From: Natronocella acetinitrilica
GTDB lineage: Bacteria > Pseudomonadota > Gammaproteobacteria > Nitrococcales > Aquisalimonadaceae
Length of the DNA: 64,000 bases
Assembly: GCF_024170285.1 (NCBI RefSeq)
Contig: NZ_JALJXV010000010.1
Location: 62,001-126,000, forward strand
Direction of reading: 5' to 3'
Shown one piece after another: positions 8,903-18,902 of the stretch (position 1 is the stretch's first letter; each line of letters begins with the position of its first letter). The notes beneath the pieces were generated by a model. It searched no databases. It worked only from the letters and a program-made list of their open reading frames with translations, and was not told the DNA's origin. The position numbers were made by a program, and so were the translations under genes.

Positions 8903-9277
8903 ATGACGGCGCAACAGTCCACCAGCGGGGGAACAATGGCGACGGTGGTTCGGGTGATCCGGCAGTATCTCTCGCAACTCGGCCCGCTGCGGGTGGTGTT
9001 GTGCTTGTTCTCCTTGACGGCTGTGGTGCTTGCGCCTGGAGGCGATCAGGTGCAGGACTTCGAGGGCATCGGGCTTTTCCTGACGGTGATCCTGCCGACT
9101 CTGGCGCCGCTGTTCCTCACCGGTCATCTCCTGGACAGCATGATGTGCAAGATCGTCATGGGCGACCACGACGACGCCGGCCGCGCACGGCTCCGCGTCA
9201 TCATTCGCACCAACCTGTTCCTGTCGCTGTTGTTGGTACTGAGCTGGCTGCCGTTCTTCATGTCGATCTTCCAGTAG
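8903..9277 (+). CDS. Small membrane protein of unknown function
   Basis: A 124-aa product with three predicted membrane segments: LRVVLCLFSLTAVVLAP (about 28-44), a long stretch GIGLFLTVILPTLAPLFLTG (about 53-72), and a C-terminal helix LFLSLLLVLSWLPFFMSIF. The start at 8903 is preferred over the in-frame ATG at 8840 because AAGGAGG lies upstream and the longer N-terminus has no hydrophobic or family features. I do not recognise the family. It stands alone between the protease gene and a repeat cluster. Confidence 0.6.
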   Translation: MTAQQSTSGGTMATVVRVIRQYLSQLGPLRVVLCLFSLTAVVLAPGGDQVQDFEGIGLFLTVILPTLAPLFLTGHLLDSMMCKIVMGDHDDAGRARLRVIIRTNLFLSLLLVLSWLPFFMSIFQ

Positions 9278-9299
9278 GGACGGTGGCCAAGGCCGACAC

Positions 9300-9584
9300 G
9301 GTGCGTTACGCGCTGCGCGCTAACGGCACCCTACGGGTTTGATTGGGGAGCGAAGGACGGGTACGCCGCTCATGGACACGCCGTGAACCCATCTCTGGGG
9401 GCTCGACAGCGACATCCCTGTCGCTGACGGTCCATGACCGGCGTACCCGTCATTCGCTTGTGCCTCGGGCTTGGGGCGGGCGAAACCGCCGTCGACACGG
9501 TGCGTTACGGCCTTCGGCCTAACTCACCCTACGTTGCGCCGTGCCCGCCGTAGGGTGCTGTTAGCGCGCAGCGCGTAACGCACC
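9300..9584. repeat. Second cluster of dispersed palindromic repeats, in a 339-bp gene-free stretch
   Basis: Three repeat units lie at 9300-9336, 9499-9533 and, inverted, 9551-9584. Between them is a stretch shared with the 1.3-kb cluster (GTACGCCGCTCATGGACACG near 9361) and a GACAGCGACA/TGTCGCTG hairpin near 9404-9424. The tail GCCTCGGGCTTGGGGCGGGC recurs with slight change at 12538-12556. No gene is visible between 9278 and 9616. Confidence 0.8.
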
Positions 9585-9616
9585 GCGCCGGCGCTCGGCG
9601 AAACCGCTGCACTTTC

Positions 9617-10906
9617 TCAAACTCCCAACAATCCGCCTGCCACCCAGAACAACGGCGCCGTGACCATCAACATGATCACGGTATAGCCTGCGTTCCAGCG
9701 CATGATGTCCATGCCGTCGAGCCCGAATCGGCCCTGCAAGGCCAGGTTCATGCCTGATAGCGGGCTGGCGCTGATGCCAAGCGTCCAGCTGGCGAGAAAC
9801 GTCATCGCCAACAGGCTGTGGTTTGGCTCAAGCGGCAGCAGCATGGTGCCGAAGGTGGCAATACCGATCACCGGGTGCACGCCGGCAATGGCGAATCCGG
9901 TGATCAGCAGAGTGGTCAACCATGCCTGTAGCGGGCCGAAGGTCGAGAACAGCGACCAGCCCCCAAGCGTGGTCAACACGGAACCGAGGCCGGCGGCGAG
10001 GACGCCAGCCGCCAGAAACAGCATGAGTTCGTTGTTCATGCGCGGCAGATTGCGCCGCACGTGGTGATTGATGACCGGCAAGCCCATCTGCCGCTGCCGG
10101 AGCAGGGCAAGGCCGGTGATGAGCGGGGCGAGCAGCGTGATCACCGCGATCACCGGCAGATCGGAATTCCAGGTGTGGATGATCAGCACGGCCAGCGCCA
10201 GGATGGCCGGCACCCGAAGATGGCGGTAGCGGGGTGGGTAGCCAACGAAGTCCTGGCCCACATGGCGGCCTGTTCCGAACCAGCTGATCAGCATGGCAAT
10301 CACGGCCAGGGGCAGGCCAGCAGCGATGAGGTGGACGATCCGTGCGTCGGGGGCGAAGCTCAACGCCGCGGCCATTGCGGCGAAAAAGGGCGACCAGAAT
10401 CCGGCGGTGGAAAAATAACGTGTCAGCAATACAGCCTGCTCCCGTCCCAGCGGGCCATGCTTGCTTAGGCGGTCGGCAACCATGAAGATCGTCGAGATGT
10501 TGATCACGGAGCCGAACAGGTGCACGCCGATACCGGTGGACCTGAAGGCCCTGGGGCCACGCGGTTGCTCTCCCGGGCTGTCTCCGGCGGGTAACGCCAC
10601 CAGTTGCAGGAAGCTCACGCCGATCAGCACGCCGATGAGGGTCATGTTGGCAGTGATGGCGCGGACGAGATCCGGCGTGACGCCCTGGGACACCCCCCAC
10701 AACAGGCCGGTCACACCGGCCAGAAACAACACGCCCGCCTGAATGAGGCTGCGGCGCGAAGCCCCTTTCCAGGTCAGCGCGGCGGCGGCCCACGCGGCAA
10801 GACCGGCAGGAATCGCCAGGGGCGGCAGCGCCAGCGCTGCGATGCCCGCCGTAAGCCCGGCGAAGGCAAGCAGGTATCCGGCTAGCGCAGTTGGGGCCTC
10901 GTTCAT
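9617..10906 (-). CDS. Polytopic membrane protein, probable transporter
   Basis: A 429-aa, almost wholly hydrophobic protein with about 11-12 membrane segments. Two similar re-entrant-looking motifs (GVHLFGSVINISTIFMVAD at about 127-145 and the FAIAGVHPVIGIATFGTML segment at about 318-336), one per half, resemble the paired hairpins of ion-transporter (IT) superfamily permeases such as DctM/CitM types. That is a weak structural impression only. No substrate residues are recognisable. It is monocistronic, divergent from mgtE with 122 bp between them. Confidence 0.6.
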   Translation of the reverse strand: MNEAPTALAGYLLAFAGLTAGIAALALPPLAIPAGLAAWAAAALTWKGASRRSLIQAGVLFLAGVTGLLWGVSQGVTPDLVRAITANMTLIGVLIGVSFLQLVALPAGDSPGEQPRGPRAFRSTGIGVHLFGSVINISTIFMVADRLSKHGPLGREQAVLLTRYFSTAGFWSPFFAAMAAALSFAPDARIVHLIAAGLPLAVIAMLISWFGTGRHVGQDFVGYPPRYRHLRVPAILALAVLIIHTWNSDLPVIAVITLLAPLITGLALLRQRQMGLPVINHHVRRNLPRMNNELMLFLAAGVLAAGLGSVLTTLGGWSLFSTFGPLQAWLTTLLITGFAIAGVHPVIGIATFGTMLLPLEPNHSLLAMTFLASWTLGISASPLSGMNLALQGRFGLDGMDIMRWNAGYTVIMLMVTAPLFWVAGGLLGV

Positions 10907-11028
10907 GCGTTATCCAGCTTGCAGGTCAGGGACGAAAGCCGGGAGTATAGCGATGTTGCACTGCGATGGCGGTGGCCCGGTTCCCGCACGCGGCTTTCAA
11001 ACCATCAGATTTCAACGCCGGAGGCGAC

Positions 11029-12399
11029 ATGCTTCTTGTCACGAGCACGCTCGAGCAATACGCGCACGAGATGGCACAACACCTGGAGCAGAGCGGTTAT
11101 CGTGAGGCCGCGCGTGCCGCCCGCAAGGTGTCGTCGCGACGGGCAGCGGCCATTCTCATGGAGGCGCCACGGCATGCGGTGGTGCCGTTCCTGCAAACCC
11201 TGGGTTGGGACCGGGCCGGGCAGATTGCGGCGCACCTGCCCCGTGATTACGCGGCGAAGCTCCTGACCGAGCTGTCCGTCGATGACGCCAGTTCGCTGAT
11301 TGCCGCCATGTCTCCCGAGGTCATCGCGGCGTTGATGGAGCGGCTGCCGCCCGATCAGGCCCAGCCCCTTCTGGATGAACTCGATCAGGGCTTCCGGGCC
11401 GAGATCGAAACCGTTGCCCGGTACCCCGCTGACAGCGCTGGCGCTGTCATGAGTCCGTATTTTCTCTCCGTGGACGAAGGCGCGACTGTGGGCGAGACCA
11501 CCGAGGCAGTGCGGGAAGCGCCGTCGGACACCGAGCGTGGTGCCTACGTGTTCGTGGTGGGCAGCGGTGGGCGGCTGGCGGGCGTGATCTCGTTGCGCGA
11601 ACTGCTGATGGCCGCCAATGACAGCGTGATCCGGGATGTCATGGCCCGTGACGTGTTGGCCGCCCGGGTGACTGATGAAGCCCAGGACGCCGCTCAGCGC
11701 ATCCGCACGCGGCGGTTGAAGCTGCTGCCGGTGGTGGACGAACAGGACGTGCTGGTGGGCGTGATGACCATGAACCAGGCCATGGATCTGGTCACCGAGC
11801 GCATCGCCGACGAGTTCACCGCCGTCAATGCGGCCTCCGTGGACGAGACCTTCTTCACGCCACCCCGGGAAGCCATCCGCAAGCGTCTGCCCTGGATGGC
11901 AGCGAATATCTTCCTGAATCTCGGCGCTGTGGCCGTGATCAGCTCCTTCGAGGCCACCCTGGTGCAGGTCGCCATACTCGCGGCATTCCTGCCCATGATT
12001 ACCGACATGGGGGGCAATGTGGGTATTCAGGCGCTGTCGGTGTCGATTCGCAGCATGGCGCTGGGCGAAGTGCGGGTGCGGGATTTCTGGATTGCCCTGC
12101 GCAAGGAAGTGGCCATCGGCATATTCAACGGTATCGCCCTGGGGGCGCTGTTTACCGTGCTCGCCTGGTTCATGGAAGGCAATATGATCCTGGGCCTGGT
12201 GGCGGGCACGGCACTGGCCGTGAACGTGCTGCTGGCGGGTGTTGTCGGTGGAACGATTCCGTTCCTGATCAAGCGCCTGGGCAAGGACCCAGCCATGATG
12301 ACCGGCCCCATCCTGACCACCATCACCGATATCACCGGCGTGAGCGTGTATCTCGGGCTGGCGACGGTGTTCCTCGCCGGTCTGATGGGTGGGGTTTGA
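11029..12399 (+). CDS. mgtE: Magnesium transporter MgtE
   Basis: A 456-aa protein with the three MgtE parts in order: an N-terminal helical superfamily domain (about residues 5-130, with LPPDQAQPLLDEL), two CBS repeats (about 135-260), the plug helix, and five C-terminal membrane helices (about 285-456). The pore motif PMITDMGGNVGIQAL is present, and D-I-T-G lies in the last helix pair. It gates Mg2+ uptake in response to cytosolic Mg2+ through the N and CBS domains. Start 11029 is chosen because CCGGAGG precedes it by about 6 nt; the longer in-frame start at 10966 adds a non-homologous leader. Confidence 0.93.
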   Translation: MLLVTSTLEQYAHEMAQHLEQSGYREAARAARKVSSRRAAAILMEAPRHAVVPFLQTLGWDRAGQIAAHLPRDYAAKLLTELSVDDASSLIAAMSPEVIAALMERLPPDQAQPLLDELDQGFRAEIETVARYPADSAGAVMSPYFLSVDEGATVGETTEAVREAPSDTERGAYVFVVGSGGRLAGVISLRELLMAANDSVIRDVMARDVLAARVTDEAQDAAQRIRTRRLKLLPVVDEQDVLVGVMTMNQAMDLVTERIADEFTAVNAASVDETFFTPPREAIRKRLPWMAANIFLNLGAVAVISSFEATLVQVAILAAFLPMITDMGGNVGIQALSVSIRSMALGEVRVRDFWIALRKEVAIGIFNGIALGALFTVLAWFMEGNMILGLVAGTALAVNVLLAGVVGGTIPFLIKRLGKDPAMMTGPILTTITDITGVSVYLGLATVFLAGLMGGV

Positions 12400-12451
12400 G
12401 TGGTGCAGGTTGATTGAACCGGCGGTGGGTGACTCTTTGAAGGCTGGTTTC

Positions 12452-12658
12452 GGTGCGTTACGCGCTGCGCGCTAACACACCCTACGGGGGGTATCAGGGA
12501 ACGTTGGACCGGTGCGCCGCTCCGGCCCCACGTTTGTGCCTTGGCTTGGGGCGGGCATGGCCACCGCTGACACGGTGCGTTACGCGCTGCGCGCTAACAC
12601 ACCCTACAGCGGGTACGGCCTCACGTAGGGTGCGTTAGGCCGAAGGCCGTAACGCACC
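12452..12658. repeat. Third cluster of dispersed palindromic repeats (gene-free stretch 12400-12710)
   Basis: Units lie at 12452-12487, 12574-12607 and, inverted with the GGCCGAAGGCC centre, 12626-12658. The cluster lies between the convergent mgtE and uppP genes. The inverted unit pairs readily into a long stem (TAGGGTGCGTTA against TAACGCACC), so it could terminate transcription from both sides. Confidence 0.82.
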
Positions 12659-12710
12659 GCGACGGCGATGGCCGAGCCGGTAATCCGGTTTCACAGAGAG
12701 CGCCCGCCAC

Positions 12711-13520
12711 CTACAAAAACAACATCAACAGAATGACGCCCAGCACCACCCGGTAGACCACGAACGGCTGCATGCCGATGCGGCTGATGAAAACCAGGAA
12801 ATAGTGGATGCACAAAAAGGCGCTGATGCCGGCGACCACCGCACCAAGCCCGAAGGCGGTCCAGTCGGTTGCCGCGCCGTCCCGCACCATGTCCACCAGC
12901 ATGAGGCCACTGGCCAGCACGATTACCGGGATGGACATGAGAAAGGAGAACCGCGCCGCCGCCTCCCGGCTCAAGCCGAGGAACAGCCCCGCTGTGATGG
13001 TGATACCCGAGCGCGACGTGCCCGGGATCAGCGCCAGCGCCTGGGCGAAACCAATGAAAAGCGCATCGAAGAGTCGCAGATCCCGCTCGCTGCGCTCGCC
13101 CCGAAAGCGCCAGTCCGCCAGGCCAAGAAGGAGGCCGAAGCCGATCAGCGCAAAGGCCATGACCACCGCGCCTACCTCGGGCGTCCGCAGGGTGGTTTCA
13201 ATCAGTCCCTTGAACGTCAGGCCAGCAAGCCCGACTGGAATGGTGGCGATGGTGACCCACCAGCCCAACCTCGCATCGCCGTCTATTCGCCGAGTTGCCA
13301 GCGAGGCGAAAGTATCCCGTGAGATGGAATAGACATCTCGCCGAAAATAGACGATCACGGCGGTCAATGTGCCGGCATGCACGGCCAGATCGAAGCCCAG
13401 GCCCTGATCGTCCCAGGGCGTCATCAGCGGCACCAGAATCAGGTGGGCGGCGCTGGAGATCGGCAGAAATTCGGTCAGGCCCTGAACGATGGCGAGTACG
13501 ATGATTTCAAGAACGGTCAT
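12711..13520 (-). CDS. uppP: Undecaprenyl-diphosphate phosphatase
   Basis: A 269-aa polytopic inner-membrane enzyme that dephosphorylates undecaprenyl-PP to recycle the lipid carrier for peptidoglycan and surface polysaccharides. Both BacA/UppP catalytic motifs are present: QGLTEFLPISSAAHL (residues about 14-28, with the catalytic Glu and Ser) and LIPGTSRSGITIT (about 160-172, with the essential Arg). Length and eight-helix pattern match the family. Transcribed away from the pilus operon; the next gene upstream is the FimT-like pseudopilin, 17 nt away on the same strand. Confidence 0.95.
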   Translation of the reverse strand: MTVLEIIVLAIVQGLTEFLPISSAAHLILVPLMTPWDDQGLGFDLAVHAGTLTAVIVYFRRDVYSISRDTFASLATRRIDGDARLGWWVTIATIPVGLAGLTFKGLIETTLRTPEVGAVVMAFALIGFGLLLGLADWRFRGERSERDLRLFDALFIGFAQALALIPGTSRSGITITAGLFLGLSREAAARFSFLMSIPVIVLASGLMLVDMVRDGAATDWTAFGLGAVVAGISAFLCIHYFLVFISRIGMQPFVVYRVVLGVILLMLFL

Positions 13521-13537
13521 GTGAAGGGCAGCCTACT

Positions 13538-14113
13538 TCAATCTGGATTGTCCGAGGCGCAGGGTAGCAGATCGGCGGGTGATGCGGCCCTTACGCGGCC
13601 CGTTCTGAGAATGACCAGACCGTACTCGGCACGATTGTCAGCGCCGCACCAGGTGAAGGTGCCATTGTGGTTGCCCGCCATGCCTTGCGGATCGAACCGT
13701 ACGTAGTGGCGAATATTGTGATTGTGCGACAGTTGCCCGTGAGCAGCATTCGCGCCGCCGTGCCGGACATGAATCAGGGCTCCGCCGTGTTGGCACTGTG
13801 CCCCGTCCATGGCCAAGCAGCTCGTCTGGCCATCGAGTGCCTCAAATACCTTCCATCCGTCGGACCAGGAGCCTGCTTCCACCGTGCAGTGACCGCTTGT
13901 ATCCGTGCGGCACAGCACCGCGTGGTGGCCCCTGCTGATCGCGGTCTCCCGGGCCAGTTGCAGAGCCGAATGAAGACTGTTGACCTCGGACCAGGCACGA
14001 TGGGACTGTACCGTTCGCTGCCAGGCAGGAACGGCCAGGGCGAACAACAGCAGCAGGATAACGATAACAACGAGAAGTTCCGGCAGGGTGACCCCGCCAA
14101 CGCGATATTGCAT
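13538..14113 (-). CDS. GspH/FimT-family pseudopilin (second copy)
   Basis: A 191-aa protein with a type III signal sequence: a short basic leader, the prepilin peptidase site G-V-T-L-P-E-L (Glu at +5), then a hydrophobic helix VVIVILLLLFALAVPAW. The globular part carries GspH/FimT hallmarks (ALQLARETAISRGHHAVLCR, two Cys pairs, a C-terminal GRVR-type strand). It would be a minor pilin in type IV pilus assembly. It lies at the end of the minor pilin cluster, separated from pilE by about 100 bp, and probably duplicates the role of the FimU/FimT at the start of the operon. Confidence 0.82.
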   Translation of the reverse strand: MQYRVGGVTLPELLVVIVILLLLFALAVPAWQRTVQSHRAWSEVNSLHSALQLARETAISRGHHAVLCRTDTSGHCTVEAGSWSDGWKVFEALDGQTSCLAMDGAQCQHGGALIHVRHGGANAAHGQLSHNHNIRHYVRFDPQGMAGNHNGTFTWCGADNRAEYGLVILRTGRVRAASPADLLPCASDNPD

Positions 14114-14216
14114 CGGTGCACCTCCATGTGCGCTTGACCGCCTGACTTGCTCAGGCAGATGCTTTTACCGCTTCAACGGGGCGTCCTTGCCCCGGCAAGC
14201 GGTAGTCAACGGAAAT

Positions 14217-14651
14217 CTATCGCCAGCAATCCTCGACAGTCACGCCGTCGTTGGCATCCTGAATACCCTGCCTGCCGGCACTGTCAACTGTTAGCGTTCC
14301 GCAGCGGTTGGTGCTGACGCCCCGGATTCGTTCTGCCTCGGCCGTGAACGTGTTGCCGCTGTTCCCCGTGGTGAAGGTAATTTGGTAGAAGCCGCTATCG
14401 GATGTTCCCTCGAATGGATCGCCGTTTTGTTCCAGGCATCCGTCATAGGACGTCCGACCGGTAAAACAGCGCTCCAGGCGCTGGGCCGTGTCCATGAGCG
14501 CTGCTCTGCCGTCCGCAACGCGACCACGCTCGACCGAGTTCTGGTAGCTCGGGTAGGCGATTGCCGCAATGATGCCGATGATAGCGACGGCAATCATCAA
14601 CTCGATCAAGGTGAACCCGCGTGCGTTGCAGGAAGTTCGCTTCGATAACAT
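14217..14651 (-). CDS. pilE: Minor type IV pilin PilE-like
   Basis: A 144-aa prepilin. The leader [12 protein letters not shown] is followed by [20 protein letters not shown], the canonical N-methylated helix with Glu5. The body has a Cys pair around [12 protein letters not shown] and a C-terminal disulfide (NRCGTL ... VEDCW), as in PilE minor pilins. The start at 14651 fits the leader; the longer in-frame start at 14732 adds a non-pilin extension. Gene order after pilY1 matches the Pseudomonas aeruginosa fimU-pilVWX-pilY1-pilE operon. Confidence 0.88.
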   Translation of the reverse strand: MLSKRTSCNARGFTLIELMIAVAIIGIIAAIAYPSYQNSVERGRVADGRAALMDTAQRLERCFTGRTSYDGCLEQNGDPFEGTSDSGFYQITFTTGNSGNTFTAEAERIRGVSTNRCGTLTVDSAGRQGIQDANDGVTVEDCWR

Positions 14652-14713
14652 GCGTTTTCCTTTTCCGGCCAACGTCGGCTTGCCAAGGGGTTCTCGCAAC
14701 ATCACCTTATGGG

Positions 14714-17700
14714 TCATCGGAGCTGCCGCCATGATTGACGCCCCCCTGTCACGTCACCGCGTTCGGTGATTTCCTGAATATTGCCGGACGAACCGCTCAG
14801 GAACTTGTACTCGATCTCGCCCGCTGAAATGATCGCCGGCGTCGGGATGATGCCATCCCGGGAGCGAATGCCGCTCGGTGGCGTGCCACGGTCGTCATCC
14901 GAGCCGTCGGCGATGTAATCGAGGAAGTCCCCCTCGTCGAAGCTGCCATCTTCATTGATGTCAAAGACCGGGTCATCCAGGCGTCCGCCGCTGAAGGCGT
15001 CCACTTCCATCAGCCAGCCCGTTCCACCGAAGTCACAGGGGTCCTGCGACGGGATCAGCGTGGTGAAGATGACCCGGCCGCCACGAACAATCGGACGGCT
15101 GACGACGCGCTCACCCTCCGGGCCATTGACCGGCGACTCGAGATCCATGTACCAGCCCCGCTGATTGGTGATTTCATTCTGGGTGACCACGCGGAAGCCG
15201 AAGCCCATGGCCTCGATCTCGGCCTCGATTTCCTGCTCAAGCAGATTGGTGCGGGTCGCGGTGCTGTTCAGGTTCTGATCGATGACGGCGTAGAAGCTCT
15301 GGATCGGCGGATTGTCACCTACGACCGCGTCGGACTGCTCCAGATACTTGCCGGTGCCGAAGAACACCATGATGTTGCCATCCGGGTTGCGTCCGGCATC
15401 CAGCTTGGAGGTGATAGGCTGGCGCACCCCGTCCCGTTCGGCCCGGAAAAACGGACTGGCGTCCGCGATGACCCAGTTATCCTGGTTGTTCTGACGGAAC
15501 TTCCAGACGTTGCCGCGCAGGTCACCGACGTAGATCCTGTCGGCAAAACGGTCGCCGTTGCTGTCAATGGCGAGCGGCGGTGCCATGCCATTCGGTATGT
15601 CGGCGTCGCCGGTACCGGCCAGCAGCGGGAAGTTGCCGAAGCCTTGAACCAGTTCGCCGGTTTCGATATCCACCATGAAGAGCCGGGAATCATTGCCCTC
15701 GCTGTTATAGCCGTTACCGAACACTGCCACCCAGCGGATGATGGTCTGGTTACCGGACGTCTCCTTGATGGGAACGATTGCGGCGTCGGTGACGCCTTGA
15801 CCGAGTTCCGGGTGCTCGAATTCCCAGAGCACGTCATCCGGCGAGAAATTGTCCGGGTCGGTAACGTCCAGGGCGAAAATGCTGCGGCCGCCCGCCCCCT
15901 GGGTGCCCACCAGCACCGTGCGCCATTCCTGGACACCATTATTGTTGGCGTCGACGTAGACATCGGCCACTGTCGGCGCACCATCGACGAAGTAGCGGTG
16001 GGCGTAGTCAGGGTCGGTCAACGAAGGCAGGCCCGGATAGACGGCACTGGGAATGAAGGACAGTACGCTCGCCCCGGTCTCCGCGTTGAAGCCATGGAGC
16101 ATGCCGTCGTTGGCGCCCACGTAGACCATGGGCGGGCGGTCGGCGATTCCGTCCCGGAACGCGTTGTACTCAAGGCCGGGATCGCCGGGAAGGGAGGCAT
16201 AGCCGAAGTCTCGATTCGACACGAAGGCCGGGTCCGAATTCACCACATCACCCAGCACGCTGCCACGGGCCCGGAACGGGCCACCCTCGTTGCTGCGGTC
16301 ACCCCGGAGAAACGCGACGCGTTCCTCTCCGAGCCCGTCCGTGGTGCCGTTGGGGGCGGTGTTGAACAGCGCCTCTGCCGTGGTTCCCTCGATGTTCCCC
16401 CAGGTGAAGTTCGCCGCCGAGCCATCGGGCAGCACCGTGACGATAGTCCGGCCCGCCGGGTTCGTGTTCGTTAGCTCGGTACCGGCCTCCCAGACAATGT
16501 CACCGACGCTGCCATCAAAGTTGACGGCAAAGGCGATCAGTTCACCGCTCCAGTCGTTACTGTTGAAACGGGCCTGGAAGATCCGGGTTTCCGTATCCAG
16601 GCGGGTGGAGTTGGCGCCAATGGAGGCCGCGGAACCCACTTGGCGGGCAATGTTGTCGGTGATGGCGCCGAAGGCTTCGCCCATGTCCGCCGGCACGTTG
16701 ACATCCAGCAGTTCACCCCGGGTGTTCAGCGTGGCGTGCCAGAGGTCGTCCACGGCAGAGGGGTTGCGGTTCTGGAAGACCGTAGGCCACTCCGGGGGAT
16801 TGTTGTAGGGATCGGCGGTTGCATCCTCGTCGACACCGAAAATGTTGCCCTGCACGCCCAAGGTCACGCCGAAGAGACTCATGTGGGGGTCGCTCTGGCA
16901 GTTCAGGCTGGGATCGGGGTTGTCCGCGTTGCAGGCGGCGTTGACCGGCACCCGACCGGGCTCAAGATCCGGGCGGATGTTGATCACGTAAAAGTTGGCG
17001 GCGATATCCGCCATGGTGTTGGGTACGTTGTCGGCGAAGGGGGAGCCCATATCACCGTCCACATTACCGACCCCTGCGCCGGTCCAGGCGTTGGCGTAGC
17101 CGTCGGTGAACAGCACCCCGTAATTGCGCTGGCAGGCGAACACCACCGGGGCGTCACTGCCCGTGCGCTCGAACTGCCGGCCCATATGCAGCACGGCTTC
17201 CCGGTTCGGCGTGCCGGCGCTGTTGCCGCCGATGTTGTAGATCTGGTCGAAGAAACTGCTACGTTCCGCCGGAACATCGAGATCCCGCATCGTGACGTTG
17301 TTGCGGTTGTTGATCGTGAATGCGCCGACGCGCATGTTGCTGATGCTCTGGAAGGCTTCACCGATGCCTGCACGGGTCGCGGAATGGCGATTGCGATAAT
17401 AGGTGAACCAGTTGGCAAAGTTCTGGATGGCGGCATCGTACTGTGCCGTACTGGCGAAGTTGTCATCCTCGATGCGATATTCGAAGAGGGTTTCGCCGCC
17501 GGGCCCTGCGCCTGCATGGGGGACGGGAACTGCGGTGTAGCCGAAGCCCTCGGGAAGCGCATCCAGGTCACTCAGGTAGAACGTGGCCGGGAAATAGGTA
17601 ATGCCGATACTTTCTTCAGTCTCGACGTCCAGCGAGATATCGGCAACCGTTGTCCATCCGCCGGAGCCGAGCCCGTTGTATCGTGTTCCGATGGGTAACT

Positions 17701-18334
17701 GCATTCCTGGCTGCACGCGAAACTGCCAGTTGGCCTGGTTGCTTTCAATCGGCTGCGTCAGGTTGATTGTCCGAGTACCCTCCATGATGTCGCTGGGCGC
17801 AGCCGTTGGGGGAACGTCCTCGAATGTGAACCCCGCGACACTGGGCCATGGTGCATAGACCTCAGCCGGATTGAAGTAGGAGTTGTTGAAATCCGGCGAG
17901 CGCGCCCAGCCGTACTCCGGAATGGGCGGTACCGCAAAGTGGTCGTTCGTTGCGTCGTTGTAGATACGGTTGCCGGTTCCCGTGCCGATGGGGAACACAT
18001 AGGTGTATTTCTTCCAGCCACCGCCGGCCCCGCCGGCCTCGTTGAAATTGAAGCGCCCATCCGCCAGCTCATCGTTCCGCCCGAGGCCGACAAAAGACTG
18101 GTTGTTGGTGTTCCACCAGCCGGCACCGTCATTGGTCGGGATCAAGACCTCGGAGTCCATGCTGCCGGAGTCGTCGATGGCCAGAATGAGGCTGGGCTTG
18201 ACCGGTGTGAGAAGGAACAATGGTGCCTGGGCAAGATTCACCGGCGTCTGCTGCGCGCCGGCCGAGGACAGACCCACTGCCGTCGCCAGCAGCGCGCTTC
18301 CCATCATGGTCCCGATCTGTCTCAGTTGAATCAT
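14714..18334 (-). CDS. pilY1: PilY1-like type IV pilus tip-associated adhesin/assembly factor
   Basis: A 1206-aa secreted protein with a signal peptide ([14 protein letters not shown]). A MIDAS-like metal motif DDSGSMDSE near residue 55 lies at the start of a von Willebrand A-like N-terminal region, with [11 protein letters not shown] further in. A C-terminal beta-propeller (about residues 640-1150) holds the typical [18 protein letters not shown] blade and Asp/Asn-rich calcium loops such as [12 protein letters not shown] and [13 protein letters not shown]. PilY1 sits at the pilus tip, promotes extension and links to surface sensing. The start at 18334 is chosen for its signal peptide; an in-frame start at 18394 would bury it. 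Confidence 0.9.
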   Translation of the reverse strand: MIQLRQIGTMMGSALLATAVGLSSAGAQQTPVNLAQAPLFLLTPVKPSLILAIDDSGSMDSEVLIPTNDGAGWWNTNNQSFVGLGRNDELADGRFNFNEAGGAGGGWKKYTYVFPIGTGTGNRIYNDATNDHFAVPPIPEYGWARSPDFNNSYFNPAEVYAPWPSVAGFTFEDVPPTAAPSDIMEGTRTINLTQPIESNQANWQFRVQPGMQLPIGTRYNGLGSGGWTTVADISLDVETEESIGITYFPATFYLSDLDALPEGFGYTAVPVPHAGAGPGGETLFEYRIEDDNFASTAQYDAAIQNFANWFTYYRNRHSATRAGIGEAFQSISNMRVGAFTINNRNNVTMRDLDVPAERSSFFDQIYNIGGNSAGTPNREAVLHMGRQFERTGSDAPVVFACQRNYGVLFTDGYANAWTGAGVGNVDGDMGSPFADNVPNTMADIAANFYVINIRPDLEPGRVPVNAACNADNPDPSLNCQSDPHMSLFGVTLGVQGNIFGVDEDATADPYNNPPEWPTVFQNRNPSAVDDLWHATLNTRGELLDVNVPADMGEAFGAITDNIARQVGSAASIGANSTRLDTETRIFQARFNSNDWSGELIAFAVNFDGSVGDIVWEAGTELTNTNPAGRTIVTVLPDGSAANFTWGNIEGTTAEALFNTAPNGTTDGLGEERVAFLRGDRSNEGGPFRARGSVLGDVVNSDPAFVSNRDFGYASLPGDPGLEYNAFRDGIADRPPMVYVGANDGMLHGFNAETGASVLSFIPSAVYPGLPSLTDPDYAHRYFVDGAPTVADVYVDANNNGVQEWRTVLVGTQGAGGRSIFALDVTDPDNFSPDDVLWEFEHPELGQGVTDAAIVPIKETSGNQTIIRWVAVFGNGYNSEGNDSRLFMVDIETGELVQGFGNFPLLAGTGDADIPNGMAPPLAIDSNGDRFADRIYVGDLRGNVWKFRQNNQDNWVIADASPFFRAERDGVRQPITSKLDAGRNPDGNIMVFFGTGKYLEQSDAVVGDNPPIQSFYAVIDQNLNSTATRTNLLEQEIEAEIEAMGFGFRVVTQNEITNQRGWYMDLESPVNGPEGERVVSRPIVRGGRVIFTTLIPSQDPCDFGGTGWLMEVDAFSGGRLDDPVFDINEDGSFDEGDFLDYIADGSDDDRGTPPSGIRSRDGIIPTPAIISAGEIEYKFLSGSSGNIQEITERGDVTGGRQSWRQLR

Positions 18335-18371
18335 TGTCGACTCCTTGGGATGTCGATTCAGTCGCACGCCA

Positions 18372-18902
18372 CTAGCGGCGGAAGTAGGTTTCAAGGATCA
18401 CGACGGTGCTTTCATTGCCGCCGAAGCCCCGGGCTGTAATCTTGAACAGCTCGCCATCGTCCACCGGCGTGCCGGATTCAAGGGAGCCCCCCGGTATCTG
18501 GCTCGGCGGCAGTCGCTCGATGAAATATTCGGGGGGGCGGGGCGTCACCTCGGATGATTCCGGAAACTCCAGGGTGACAGCCGTGGCCCCGTTGCCCTCC
18601 GCAGGCGGGTTCCGAAGCCAGTCCGGCCGGGACGGGTGGTTGTACGCATAACGGCCGTTGGAGTTGTTGAAGGTTGGCACCACCGCGCCCTGCAGTTCAT
18701 CCTCGCCGACGCGCAGTGCAGCCTCGGCCGCCTGGAAAGCCCGGTTCTGGTCCTGCATGCCGCCGGCCATGCGCTCTTCCAGGATGGTGCCGCGCATCGC
18801 CGTGACACCGATCAGGGTCATGATCAGCAGCAGAATGAGACTGACGATCAGGGCCGCGCCGCTCTGGCGGCGTGCGCTCAACGGGTTCAGATGCGGGTTC
18901 AT
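18372..18902 (-). CDS. pilX: Minor pilin PilX-like
   Basis: A 176-aa protein with the PilX N-terminal signature: a short leader ending in QSGAALIVSLILLLIMTLIGVTAM, then ILEERMAGGMQDQNRAFQAAEAAL. The hydrophobic helix starts directly after the Gly, as in prepilins, though the +5 residue is Ile/Val-rich rather than Glu in this class. It is part of the priming complex of the pilus. It overlaps pilW upstream by 4 nt (ATGA) and is followed 37 nt later by pilY1. Confidence 0.87.
   Translation of the reverse strand: MNPHLNPLSARRQSGAALIVSLILLLIMTLIGVTAMRGTILEERMAGGMQDQNRAFQAAEAALRVGEDELQGAVVPTFNNSNGRYAYNHPSRPDWLRNPPAEGNGATAVTLEFPESSEVTPRPPEYFIERLPPSQIPGGSLESGTPVDDGELFKITARGFGGNESTVVILETYFRR

Noticed and set aside
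9300-9584. CRISPR-like array from regularly repeated units
   Set aside because: Units are inverted as well as direct, unevenly spaced and palindromic, and no cas genes are present; it is a REP-like cluster.
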